Shown: positions 1 through 6,398, counted from the stretch's first letter. The stretch is 9,376 bases of DNA from Flavobacteriales bacterium (GCA_947476515.1 CANJQZ010000059.1:1-9376); one strand, 5' to 3'. Numbers and translations: made by a program. The notes: a model not told the origin generated them from the letters alone.

Positions 1-64
1 AATGCACTTTAGATTAGAACAAATTTTATCTCAGGAAGAATGGTTAAAAATTATTTCTCGTTAA
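1..64 (+). CDS. 3' end of an upstream gene (partial, unidentified)
   Basis: Only one of the three forward frames is open from the window edge. It reads through HFRLEQILSQEEWLKIISR to a TAA at 62-64, while the other two meet stops within the first 20 bases. The sequence looks like a normal amphipathic, charged C-terminus, so this is probably the tail of a gene starting outside the window. It overlaps the next gene by 25 bases, which would make the two an operon. The ATG at 2-4 is in frame but need not be a start. Too little is visible to name a family, and a chance 20-codon open frame cannot be excluded. Confidence 0.4.
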   Translation, partial: MHFRLEQILSQEEWLKIISR

Positions 65-903
65 TTATTGGATTTTTAGTTGTAGGATCTTTTACTGTAA
101 ATTCACAAAAGAAAAGCACTTTTAATAGCGCAAACAAGGGAGTTTTTAATTTTTCATATGGAAATAGCGCAAGCTTTTATTCTAAATCTACATTGAATTT
201 TGTAGGTGATGGGTATAATTTTAGCTTAGATAAAGTTCAATTGTGGCAGCTACAAAAAGGTATAGTTTTACCTGATTTTCAAAATTTTAAAACCCAACAA
301 TACAATATTCATTTTGGTTACAATATTAAAAAAGGTGTAAATATTTCCATAGGAATGGACCATGTTCAATACGGAATTTCACCAAATCAAAGCACTACAT
401 TAACGGGATATGTTGCAGATGGTTTAGATTCGATTTCACATTTAAATGGTCATTATGATCAATTGGCTTATAACCTCGATTCTGCCAGATTTCAATATCG
501 GACAAATACGGGACTAAGTTTTATTAATTGTCAATTGAATCTTATTCAAAATCTGCGCAGAACCAAAAATAGAAATTTTGTAATTAATGCTATATATGGA
601 GTTGGAGCTGGAGTTTTATATTCAAGTACTGATTTTAATTTTGGTGGTTACCCACAGACCAATGTCAAAAGCTTGTCTGGACTCGGCGTACTAGTGCATG
701 CTGGTTTTCGTTTAGAATTTTTTAGGCATATTTATATACAGCCAAGTCTTACAGGTGCTTTCTTAAGTCAACGATCTAATCATACCCAAAATCATGCGCC
801 AAAAAATTTAGCAATGCATAATTTCGGCATGCTTAATACCAGTCTAAATGCGGGGATTATTTTTGCAATTAAAAAGAAAGGTTGTGATTGTCCTGGTTTT
901 TAA
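40..903 (+). CDS. secreted outer-membrane beta-barrel-like protein, function unknown
   Basis: This 287-residue protein has a signal peptide (residues 1 to about 22: MVKN, a hydrophobic stretch, then NSQ). The rest is rich in alternating polar and aromatic residues, as in outer-membrane beta strands, for example YNIHFGYNI and VNISIGMDHVQYGI (about 88-113) and GFRLEFFRHIYIQPSL (about 222-237). The GMDHVQY stretch resembles, from memory, a widespread uncharacterised Bacteroidetes barrel family carrying a 'G-x-D-H-M-K-Y' motif; that is recollection, not a search. The C-terminus is unusual: after the last strand comes KKKGCDCPGF, with two cysteines. The start at 40 is chosen because it gives an intact signal peptide and the next in-frame Met lies far inside. 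A purine-rich AGGAAGA abuts the ATG, too close to act as a classical ribosome site. The gene overlaps an upstream open frame by 25 bases and stops 10 bases before the convergent receptor gene. Confidence 0.75.
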   Translation: MVKNYFSLIIGFLVVGSFTVNSQKKSTFNSANKGVFNFSYGNSASFYSKSTLNFVGDGYNFSLDKVQLWQLQKGIVLPDFQNFKTQQYNIHFGYNIKKGVNISIGMDHVQYGISPNQSTTLTGYVADGLDSISHLNGHYDQLAYNLDSARFQYRTNTGLSFINCQLNLIQNLRRTKNRNFVINAIYGVGAGVLYSSTDFNFGGYPQTNVKSLSGLGVLVHAGFRLEFFRHIYIQPSLTGAFLSQRSNHTQNHAPKNLAMHNFGMLNTSLNAGIIFAIKKKGCDCPGF

Positions 904-913
904 TACACAATAA

Positions 914-3367
914 TTACTTCTTATTTCTTCCTTTAAAATCTACTTTGTAATAGAAAATCGGTAAAAAACCTAGTTGAGTTTTTTGCGCTGTGGGCTGATA
1001 ACCAACTGCATTTACTGCGGCAGGATCTAAAGAAGGAGCATAAGTTAATCCTAAGATATTTCGTGTGTTGAGTAAATTAACTAAATCCAAGCCAATCTCA
1101 TGCGTCATTTTATCAGCGTTCATTCTCCAACTGATTTTTAAATCTAACCTAAAATAGTCTTTAAATTTATATTCATTAAAGGAAGAATCAAGAAAGGTTA
1201 AGTCATAATTTTGATTTGTTTTAACTAAATCTACTAATCCATATCTTTTACCTCCAGCACGCGTTACCTTCATTCCAATTCCAATCGTATTTTTAGCCCC
1301 AAGTTTAAATTCTTTACCAGCCAATAAATTGGCTACATAATGTCCATTGTAGGAAGTGTTCCTTAAAATTCCATCACTTCCTTTGTATTGAGAGTTGTAT
1401 AAAGTACCTGAGAATAAGAAGAAGAAACTTTTATCAAAATATTTTTGAACGGTTAGTTCTAATCCATAATTAAATCCGGTACCCGTATTCTGCAATGAAT
1501 CAGCAAAAACACGAGAAAAGGCGCTTCCCATATTAATCATCGAAAAAGAAGATGGTGCAACAGTAACTGGAACATTATATAAATATTGATAATAAGCCTC
1601 CGATCTCACGCTGAATCCTTGCTTAAAGAATTTTTCATAACCTATACCACTGTGCACACTGCGCATAAAGCCCATATTTTTATTGTGGTAAATTGGGTTG
1701 GCTGCTGTTCCGTATTTATTAAAAGTGTAGGTATATAAAGGTTGGATTTGACTATGCATTCCGCCGCCTGCAAAAATGGATTGATTTCCATTCATTTTAT
1801 ATTTCCATCCAACTCTTGGTTCCGCAGGACTTAGACTATTGCTTAAACTGAAGTATTGTGCATGCAATCCAGCAGTGAAATCCATTTTATCTGAAATTCG
1901 CCATTTCCATTGTACAAATGGCTGCACCAATACGCAGGCTCCATTATAGTCCCAACGGTTTTGAAATACATTTGGAACTGCTATGTTTACTAATCCAGAG
2001 TCAATCTGATGCTGAGAAATTAAATCAAGATTAATACCTGCCTTAATCACATGTTGTTTAGAAATTTTATGATTTAAACTGAAAAATCCGGAGTACTTTG
2101 TAAAGCTAAAAGTGTAGGCCATCAATTTATACATCGTGTCAACAGCAATCTGAACATTCCCATTGGCTAATGTATCTAAATGTCTTACTAAATAATTATG
2201 ATTAGCATGTTGTTCTTCATGTGAGACTGCAATAGTACTTGTGAAGTAGGTTTTTTCACTGATTGATTTTTTATAATTCACTCCAACCAATCCCATGGAT
2301 GTCCCAAAATATTGATCACGGTCCCCTTCACCATAAAACTCCTTTGTATATTCTTTTTGCTTGGATATTTCTATGGCAATATTACTTGCTCCGCCTAAAC
2401 CAAATAGAGCCAAATTCCCGCCATTTTTTAAGCGCCAGTTAAATTTAAAAGCTCCATCACCATATACTGGAACAGCGTCCGTTCCTATTTGAACTCCTAA
2501 TTTTTGAAAAATTGAAAGAGTGGAATATCGCCCCATGATTAAATAACTTGAATTATTCTTTTTACTCAAAGGACCTTCCGCCATCATTTCAGTTCCCAAA
2601 AATCCAAATTGTCCTGTAAACTCATGTTGCTTATCATTACCATTTCTTACCTTCAAATCAAAAACTCCTGAAGTACTATTTCCGTATTCTGCAGGAAAAG
2701 CACTCATAAAGAAATCCGAATTCCCTAAGAACTTATTATTGATAATAGAAACGGGACCTCCTGTACTTCCTGAAATTGCAAAGTGAGAAGGATTCGGCAA
2801 ATCAATACCCTCCATTTTCCATACCACACCAAGAGGTGAATTTCCTCGAATAACGATATCATTTCTAGAATCATCTGAACCTTGTACTCCTGCAAAATTG
2901 GAAGCCATCCTTGCTGGGTCCATTCTAGAACCAGGATATCTATTGGTTTCAGAAACACTGAATTGTTGGGCAGAAATCATCGCCATATCGTTTAAGACTT
3001 CCCCCTTCTTTCTCCCAATAATTGAAACTTCTTCCTTCCCAGAAACACGCTCCGTAAGCGAAATGGTTAAGATTAACTCTTTCCCCGATGATAATTCAGC
3101 TGTTACGGTCTTATTTTCATACATCGCATAGAGAGCAACCACCTGATATTTTCCCACTGGTATCTTGGAAAATTCAAAGTTTCCTTCTGTATCTGTTAGC
3201 GCTCTAACACTAGAAACATCATTTAATTTAATTTCAAGTTTAACACCAACCAATGGATATTGACTTTCACTATCTACTACCCGACCTCTTATTGTTTGAG
3301 TAGGTATTTGAGCACATAAAACATTACAAATAAAAAGTGTAAGGATAAGTGTAAAAGTATTTTTCAT
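914..3367 (-). CDS. TonB-dependent outer-membrane receptor with carboxypeptidase-regulatory-like domain
   Basis: An 817-residue TonB-dependent transporter. It has a signal peptide (1-19, ending VLCA before Gln), then a carboxypeptidase-regulatory-like beta-sandwich (about 26-107: IRGRVVDSESQYPLVGVKL, TDTEGNFEFSKIPVGKY). A plug domain follows (about 130-250) with IVIRGNSPLGVVWKMEGID and the AEYGNSTSGVFDLKVRNG segment, then a barrel to the C-terminus. Such receptors import ligands across the outer membrane using TonB-ExbBD energy. No SusD-like lipoprotein gene adjoins it and the SusC-specific features are not evident, so the ligand is unknown. An in-frame ATG at 3406 would add 13 residues (MFKKILSFLKIKA). 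I prefer the start at 3367 because it begins directly with a canonical MKNTF signal peptide. The protein ends FYYKVDFKGRNKK, so the last strand is followed by a short basic tail. The gene is divergent from the thioredoxin gene across a short intergenic gap with promoter-like elements on both strands. Confidence 0.93.
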   Translation of the reverse strand: MKNTFTLILTLFICNVLCAQIPTQTIRGRVVDSESQYPLVGVKLEIKLNDVSSVRALTDTEGNFEFSKIPVGKYQVVALYAMYENKTVTAELSSGKELILTISLTERVSGKEEVSIIGRKKGEVLNDMAMISAQQFSVSETNRYPGSRMDPARMASNFAGVQGSDDSRNDIVIRGNSPLGVVWKMEGIDLPNPSHFAISGSTGGPVSIINNKFLGNSDFFMSAFPAEYGNSTSGVFDLKVRNGNDKQHEFTGQFGFLGTEMMAEGPLSKKNNSSYLIMGRYSTLSIFQKLGVQIGTDAVPVYGDGAFKFNWRLKNGGNLALFGLGGASNIAIEISKQKEYTKEFYGEGDRDQYFGTSMGLVGVNYKKSISEKTYFTSTIAVSHEEQHANHNYLVRHLDTLANGNVQIAVDTMYKLMAYTFSFTKYSGFFSLNHKISKQHVIKAGINLDLISQHQIDSGLVNIAVPNVFQNRWDYNGACVLVQPFVQWKWRISDKMDFTAGLHAQYFSLSNSLSPAEPRVGWKYKMNGNQSIFAGGGMHSQIQPLYTYTFNKYGTAANPIYHNKNMGFMRSVHSGIGYEKFFKQGFSVRSEAYYQYLYNVPVTVAPSSFSMINMGSAFSRVFADSLQNTGTGFNYGLELTVQKYFDKSFFFLFSGTLYNSQYKGSDGILRNTSYNGHYVANLLAGKEFKLGAKNTIGIGMKVTRAGGKRYGLVDLVKTNQNYDLTFLDSSFNEYKFKDYFRLDLKISWRMNADKMTHEIGLDLVNLLNTRNILGLTYAPSLDPAAVNAVGYQPTAQKTQLGFLPIFYYKVDFKGRNKK

Positions 3368-3422
3368 AGCTTTAATTTTAAGGAAAGATAATATTTTTTT
3401 AAACATGAAATTTTAACTAATT

Positions 3423-3453
3423 CAAAATTTCTAGCATGGTTTTTGAGAATCAA
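3423..3453 (-). promoter_or_regulatory. candidate Bacteroidetes-type promoter for the TonB-dependent receptor
   Basis: On the minus strand, TTG (3453-3451) is followed after 20 bases by AAATTTTG (3430-3423). This matches seven of eight positions of the consensus TTG-N(17-23)-TAnnTTTG used by the Bacteroidetes primary sigma factor. The -7-like element sits 16 bases before the upstream ATG at 3406 and 55 bases before the preferred start at 3367. AT-rich DNA yields such matches by chance, so this is a candidate only. Confidence 0.3.
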
Positions 3454-3472
3454 TAAATCATTCTTAACTTTA
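3441..3472 (+). promoter_or_regulatory. candidate Bacteroidetes-type promoter for the secreted thioredoxin
   Basis: TTTTG (3441-3445) is followed after 19 bases by TAACTTTA (3465-3472), a seven-of-eight match to TAnnTTTG with near-ideal spacing. It lies 16 bases before the ATG at 3489, implying a very short leader of roughly ten bases. It overlaps the opposite-strand candidate promoter of the receptor gene, so the two could interfere or be co-regulated. Confidence 0.45.
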
Positions 3473-3488
3473 ACAAAAAATCAATTTT

Positions 3489-3959
3489 ATGAAGACTTTA
3501 TTTTTCACCTTACTATTTGTTGCAATCACAACGATGAACTTTGCTCAAAAAGAATTGACATGGTATACTAATATTCAAGACGCTGCTAAAGTATCCTCTA
3601 AAACAGGAAAACCAATGTTTCTTTTTTTTACTGGTTCTGATTGGTGTGGATGGTGTGTGAAATTACAAAAGGAAGTATTTAAAACTCCTGAGTTTGAAGC
3701 ATGGGCAAAAGATAATGTTGTACTTGTAGATGTAGATTTTCCAAGAGACAAAAGCAAGCAATCAATGGAAATTCAAAAACAAAATGCCATACTAGCGCAA
3801 CAATTTGCAGTGCAAGGATATCCAACGGTTCATTTTGTTACCGGTAATGTTAAAGATGGTCAAGTTAATTTTGAGAAGCAACTTGGGAAATCTGGATACA
3901 TGGCTGGCGGTCCAGTAAATTGGATTAATAATGCTAATATGTATCTTCTTCAGAAATAA
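3489..3959 (+). CDS. secreted thioredoxin-fold protein (CGWC active site)
   Basis: A 156-residue exported thioredoxin-like protein. The signal peptide spans 1-19 (MKTLFF to NFA before Gln). The redox motif W52-C53-G54-W55-C56 follows the strand MFLFFTGSD, and the cis-proline loop is GYPT (110-113, Pro112). The size and the 'GSDWCGWC' context fit the Thioredoxin_7/DUF255-type family common in Bacteroidetes, rather than classical cytoplasmic thioredoxin (WCGPC). It probably acts in the periplasm or outside the cell in thiol-disulfide exchange; the partner is unknown. The basic insert around PRDKSKQ (85-91) precedes the helix leading to the cis-Pro loop. No Shine-Dalgarno sequence is present, only A-rich sequence before the ATG. 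The last 26 bases overlap the 3' end of the convergent methyltransferase gene. An eight-T run (3622-3629) lies just before the active-site codons, with the frame intact here. Confidence 0.88.
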   Translation: MKTLFFTLLFVAITTMNFAQKELTWYTNIQDAAKVSSKTGKPMFLFFTGSDWCGWCVKLQKEVFKTPEFEAWAKDNVVLVDVDFPRDKSKQSMEIQKQNAILAQQFAVQGYPTVHFVTGNVKDGQVNFEKQLGKSGYMAGGPVNWINNANMYLLQK

Positions 3960-4818
3960 GTTTAGGCTTAACCCGCAGTAGATTACCGAAATATAAGTGC
4001 TTTCCTGTTGTAGTTATCATTACCAATTCAGCTACTTCTTTTTCTCTATCTGGAAAATATAGTTCACTCAATTGTGAAATGGATTCAAAGTCAACTGTTG
4101 GCGAATAGGTATTCATGATTAAGAAGCCATCTGGCGCCAATGCTTTTTCGGCATTGCTTAACAAATCATCTAATTGGTCTTCTAATTTCCATTTTTCTCC
4201 TTTTGCACCATTTCCCCATGCAGGCGGATCCATTTGAATACCTTTATAATGATGCCCTCTTTGTACTTCTTTACTTAGGAATTTGGCTGCATCTTCTAAA
4301 ACCCATCGAATATTCATTATTCTATTCAATTCCATATTGCTTCTTGCCGAAGTCAATGCAGGTTTCGATGCATCTACATGTATGGTATCTGCGCCAATAA
4401 ATCTCGACACACAGGATGAAGCGCCAGTATATCCAAATAAATTTAAGAAAGAATCCCCATTTTTTAGATGTTTCTTGATAAAGTCCCAATTGGTACGCTG
4501 CTCCGGAAACAGACCTAAATGCTTGTAGCTAGATAGTTTTAATTCGAAAGAATAAGCTCCATATTTAATAGACCAAGATTCAGGCACTGGAGATTTCTTC
4601 AATTGTTTCCAAACTCCTTGCTGTCCCTTCTTCAAAATAAATTCTAGATGGGCCAACTTATCCCATTCCTCAAAAGGCATTCCGGAACGGAAATAGGCAT
4701 TAACTTCTGGTCGAATTGTGATAATCTTACCCCATCGTTCCAATTTTTTCCCGCCACCAGCATCAATTAATTCATAATCATCCCAGGCTGAGGTTGTGAT
4801 TCGATGATTTTTTGTCAT
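3934..4818 (-). CDS. class I SAM-dependent methyltransferase, RlmI/COG1092-like (probable rRNA methyltransferase)
   Basis: A 294-residue methyltransferase. The N-terminal part (about 1-100) is a small beta-rich domain ending in KHLGLFPEQRTNWDFI, followed by a Rossmann-fold domain. Visible are motif I (FLNLFGYTGASS, 124-135), the acidic motif II residue in HVDAS (Asp149), motif III LEDAA (Asp176) and motif IV MDPPAWG (196-202). GLFPEQ and DPPxxG are hallmarks of the Methyltrans_SAM family that includes RlmI, the 23S rRNA m5C1962 enzyme. RlmI is roughly 100 residues longer and starts with a PUA domain that I cannot recognise here, so the substrate is uncertain. The start at 4818 is the natural operon start, 11 bases after the stop of the TPR-like gene. 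It is the last gene of a RidA-TPR-methyltransferase operon, and its final codons overlap the convergent thioredoxin gene. I am confident of a SAM methyltransferase and only moderately of rRNA as substrate. Confidence 0.88.
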   Translation of the reverse strand: MTKNHRITTSAWDDYELIDAGGGKKLERWGKIITIRPEVNAYFRSGMPFEEWDKLAHLEFILKKGQQGVWKQLKKSPVPESWSIKYGAYSFELKLSSYKHLGLFPEQRTNWDFIKKHLKNGDSFLNLFGYTGASSCVSRFIGADTIHVDASKPALTSARSNMELNRIMNIRWVLEDAAKFLSKEVQRGHHYKGIQMDPPAWGNGAKGEKWKLEDQLDDLLSNAEKALAPDGFLIMNTYSPTVDFESISQLSELYFPDREKEVAELVMITTTGKHLYFGNLLRVKPKLISEEDTY

Positions 4819-4829
4819 AAGATTGTTGC

Positions 4830-5411
4830 TTAACGCGATTTTGGCGATTTCTTTCGTCCACCCATCATTTGGGCCATACGCATCTGATTTTTAGAAGGAG
4901 CCATTTGCAATTGTTGTTGCATCATTTTTATTTGATCCTTCATCATACCTGATTTATCTAATTTTTTGGCTTCCGCTAATAAGGAAACCGCTTCCGCTTT
5001 TCTACCAGTTTGAGCACATATACTTGATAAATGCATGCGCGAAACAGCGTTATCTTCTGCAGTTCTAAGTCCTAAAGCAAGTGCTTTTCTTAATAAAAGT
5101 TCGCTATTTGCAAAACCCAATTCCTGAGCATTCATAACGGCCTTTAAATATAGAACATAAGCATGCTGTCTTCTAGGCATGAATTGAGGAGCGGTAATTC
5201 TATTAATATATTTTTTTGCTTTTTCATTGTTTCCAATGCGCATTTGATTTAAAGCCAAAATCATTTGTTCATTTCTAAAAAAGGACAATATGATAATCGC
5301 AGTAACAAATATTAAACTTATACCCCATCCCCAAGATCCATTGACGAAGAGTAATACATTAAAAATTAAACTTGTTAATGCCAATAGGCATCTAATAAAA
5401 AAACCAATCAT
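4830..5411 (-). CDS. membrane-anchored TPR-like protein with basic C-terminal tail
   Basis: A 193-residue protein. Two hydrophobic segments at 3-23 and 28-45 form a short membrane hairpin joined by NGSWGWG. A helical region follows whose pattern suggests degenerate tetratricopeptide repeats: NQMRIGNNEKAKKYINRI (about 55-72), AYVLYLKAVMNAQELGFANSELLLRKALALG (84-114) and MHLSSICAQTGRKAEAVSLLAEAKKLD (126-152). The C-terminus (about 155-193) is rich in Met, Gln, Lys and Arg, ending GGRKKSPKSR. There is no signal peptide cleavage site. By positive-inside reasoning, the helical part and basic tail probably face the cytoplasm. No enzyme motif is visible, so a scaffold or protein-interaction role is inferred. 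It starts 3 bases after the RidA stop and ends 11 bases before the methyltransferase start, so it is very likely co-transcribed with both. Function unknown. Confidence 0.8.
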   Translation of the reverse strand: MIGFFIRCLLALTSLIFNVLLFVNGSWGWGISLIFVTAIIILSFFRNEQMILALNQMRIGNNEKAKKYINRITAPQFMPRRQHAYVLYLKAVMNAQELGFANSELLLRKALALGLRTAEDNAVSRMHLSSICAQTGRKAEAVSLLAEAKKLDKSGMMKDQIKMMQQQLQMAPSKNQMRMAQMMGGRKKSPKSR

Positions 5412-5414
5412 AAC

Positions 5415-5846
5415 TTATTTTATTGAAGCGATACATTTTAACTCTATAGCAATCGGTGTCGGTAAACTATTGATCTCAACAGTGGTCCGGCAAGGCATGT
5501 TGTCTTTGAAAAATTCAGCGTAAACTCTGTTATAAACATGAAAATCTCTTTTCATATTTACAAGAAAAACAGTAACATCAATAAGTTCTTCCCAACTCGA
5601 ACCGGATTCTTCAAGAATAATTTTCACATTAGAAAATACACTACGACATTGCGCTTCAAAATCAAAAGCTAAGAAATTACCATTCTTATCTAAGCTTAAA
5701 CCGGGCACTTCTGAATCTGTTGCGTCAGACCCTGCACTGCGTGGACCAACTCCAGAAAGAAAAAGTAAATTACCTACCCTTCTAGCATGAGGATACATTC
5801 CTACTGGCTTGGGCGCTTTGTTCGTTGAAATAATGTTATCTGCCAT
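5415..5846 (-). CDS. RidA-family (YjgF/YER057c/UK114) deaminase, possibly 2-aminomuconate deaminase-like
   Basis: A 143-residue RidA-fold protein. The conserved features are GMYPHARRVGNLLFLSGVGP (16-35), the central helix (EAQCRSVFSNVKIILEESGSSWEELIDVTVFL) and the C-terminal signature PCRTTVEINSLP (118-129). Arg120 and Glu135 are 15 residues apart, as are Arg105 and Glu120 of E. coli RidA, so the imine/enamine-hydrolysing site appears intact. The usual Cys two residues after the Arg is Thr here. The FLVNM..F..YN.VYAEFF stretch and the P-x-R-T-T-V motif resemble, from memory, the 2-aminomuconate deaminase subgroup of the tryptophan-kynurenine pathway. No other kynurenine gene lies in the window, so a generic role in detoxifying reactive 2-aminoacrylate-type imines remains possible. 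It is the first gene of an operon with a TPR-like protein and a methyltransferase. Start at 5846, 13 bases after a perfect TAnnTTTG element. Confidence 0.9.
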   Translation of the reverse strand: MADNIISTNKAPKPVGMYPHARRVGNLLFLSGVGPRSAGSDATDSEVPGLSLDKNGNFLAFDFEAQCRSVFSNVKIILEESGSSWEELIDVTVFLVNMKRDFHVYNRVYAEFFKDNMPCRTTVEINSLPTPIAIELKCIASIK

Positions 5847-5859
5847 AACTTAATTTGTG

Positions 5860-5867
5860 CAAATATA
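5860..5867 (-). promoter_or_regulatory. TAnnTTTG promoter element of the RidA operon
   Basis: On the minus strand, TATATTTG (5867-5860) is a perfect match to the Bacteroidetes -7 element. It lies 13 bases upstream of the RidA ATG, in the 55-base gap after tadA. No TTG is found at the expected -33 distance. It is flanked by two copies of AACTTAATT (plus-strand 5847-5855 and 5888-5896). This would allow RidA, the TPR-like gene and the methyltransferase to be transcribed independently of tadA. Confidence 0.45.
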
Positions 5868-5901
5868 AGGATTAGTATGGAAATTTTAACTTAATTCAGG
5901 C

Positions 5902-6345
5902 TTAACGCTTCTCCGCAAAAAAACTTTTTAGCAGTGCAGCACATTCACTTTCAAGAACTCCATTCGTAACTAGTGTACTTGGATGAAATAAAGATGGGTC
6001 TTGCTTACAAGCACCTCTTTTTGAATCTCTAGCACCAAAAACAACCTTGTCGATTTGTGACCAATACAATGCTCCGGCACACATGGGACACGGTTCTAAT
6101 GTGACATAAAGTGTACAACCCTTCAAGTATTTCCCCCCCAAATATTGTGTAGCTGCGGTTATTGCTTGTATTTCAGCATGAGCAGTTACATCATTTAGCA
6201 TCTCGGTTAGATTATGCCCCTTGCCTATAATTTGGTTATTGCAAACAATTACGGCCCCGACGGGGACCTCACCCATTAACATTCCATTGTTAGCTTCTTG
6301 AAGAGCTAGCCTCATAAAATAGGTGTCGTTGTAGGGTGTTAACAT
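5902..6345 (-). CDS. tadA: tRNA-specific adenosine deaminase TadA
   Basis: A 147-residue zinc deaminase of the cytidine/deoxycytidylate deaminase superfamily. The family converts adenosine 34 to inosine in the tRNA-Arg(ACG) anticodon. Visible are GEVPVGAVIV (25-34), the zinc/proton-shuttle motif H56-A57-E58 within NDVTAHAEIQAI, and the P85-C86-P-M-C89 zinc ligands. VVFGARDSKRGA (101-112) follows. The GEVPVGAV and HN...D.TAHAEI context favours TadA over guanine deaminase or other nucleoside deaminases. The Pro usually found in 'DPTAHAE' is Val here, and the mutually exclusive substrate cannot be proved from sequence. The ATG at 6345 gives the family's usual length. A TTG-initiated extension to 6384 would add a hydrophobic stretch not expected for a cytoplasmic tRNA enzyme and would run through the promoter-like region. 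The gene is 55 bases upstream of the RidA operon and divergent from the CvpA operon. Confidence 0.9.
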   Translation of the reverse strand: MLTPYNDTYFMRLALQEANNGMLMGEVPVGAVIVCNNQIIGKGHNLTEMLNDVTAHAEIQAITAATQYLGGKYLKGCTLYVTLEPCPMCAGALYWSQIDKVVFGARDSKRGACKQDPSLFHPSTLVTNGVLESECAALLKSFFAEKR

Positions 6346-6350
6346 AATCT

Positions 6351-6384
6351 CAAAATTACAAAGAATTAAAAAAAAATATAGCAA
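6351..6384 (-). promoter_or_regulatory. candidate tadA promoter with a 9-A spacer tract
   Basis: On the minus strand, TTG (6384-6382) is followed after 23 bases by TAATTTTG (6358-6351), a perfect TAnnTTTG. The -7 element ends only five bases before the ATG at 6345, so transcription would begin at or very near the start codon. The spacer contains nine consecutive A on the plus strand (6368-6376). The spacing is at the long end of the accepted range, and the homopolymer is the sort of tract that can vary in length. Confidence 0.35.
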
Positions 6385-6390
6385 CCAACA

Positions 6391-6398
6391 TACATTTG
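6391..6398 (+). promoter_or_regulatory. candidate TAnnTTTG element for the CvpA operon
   Basis: TACATTTG is a perfect match to the Bacteroidetes -7 consensus and lies 57 bases before the CvpA ATG. No TTG is seen at the -33 position, which is A-rich. If used, the roughly 50-base leader would contain the two pairs of direct repeats at 6400-6438. Confidence 0.3.

Noticed and set aside
2725..3131. Short open frames of 77 codons overlapping the receptor gene on both strands
   Set aside because: They lie inside the receptor coding region, have no recognisable domain, and the receptor frame carries clear plug-domain motifs over the same bases.
914..3367. SusC-type glycan importer
   Set aside because: No SusD-like lipoprotein adjoins the gene and there is no polysaccharide-utilisation enzyme nearby. 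Only the general TonB-dependent receptor call is supported.
3368..3406. N-terminal extension of the TonB-dependent receptor from the ATG at 3406
   Set aside because: It would place a 13-residue basic stretch before an already complete MKNTF signal peptide. The ATG at 3367 gives the canonical form, although the upstream start is not strictly excluded.
3622..3629. Eight-T tract in the thioredoxin gene as a phase-variable switch
   Set aside because: The reading frame is intact and the tract encodes ordinary Phe/Leu codons of the strand before the active site. A single homopolymer of this length is common in AT-rich DNA.
4140..4528. Two overlapping plus-strand open frames of 81-86 codons
   Set aside because: They are antisense to the methyltransferase's catalytic motifs, with no family resemblance; judged to be chance reading frames.
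6346..6384. TTG-initiated extension of TadA
   Set aside because: The added residues are hydrophobic and atypical for a cytoplasmic tRNA deaminase, the start would be TTG, and the stretch contains promoter-like elements. The ATG at 6345 gives the normal family length.
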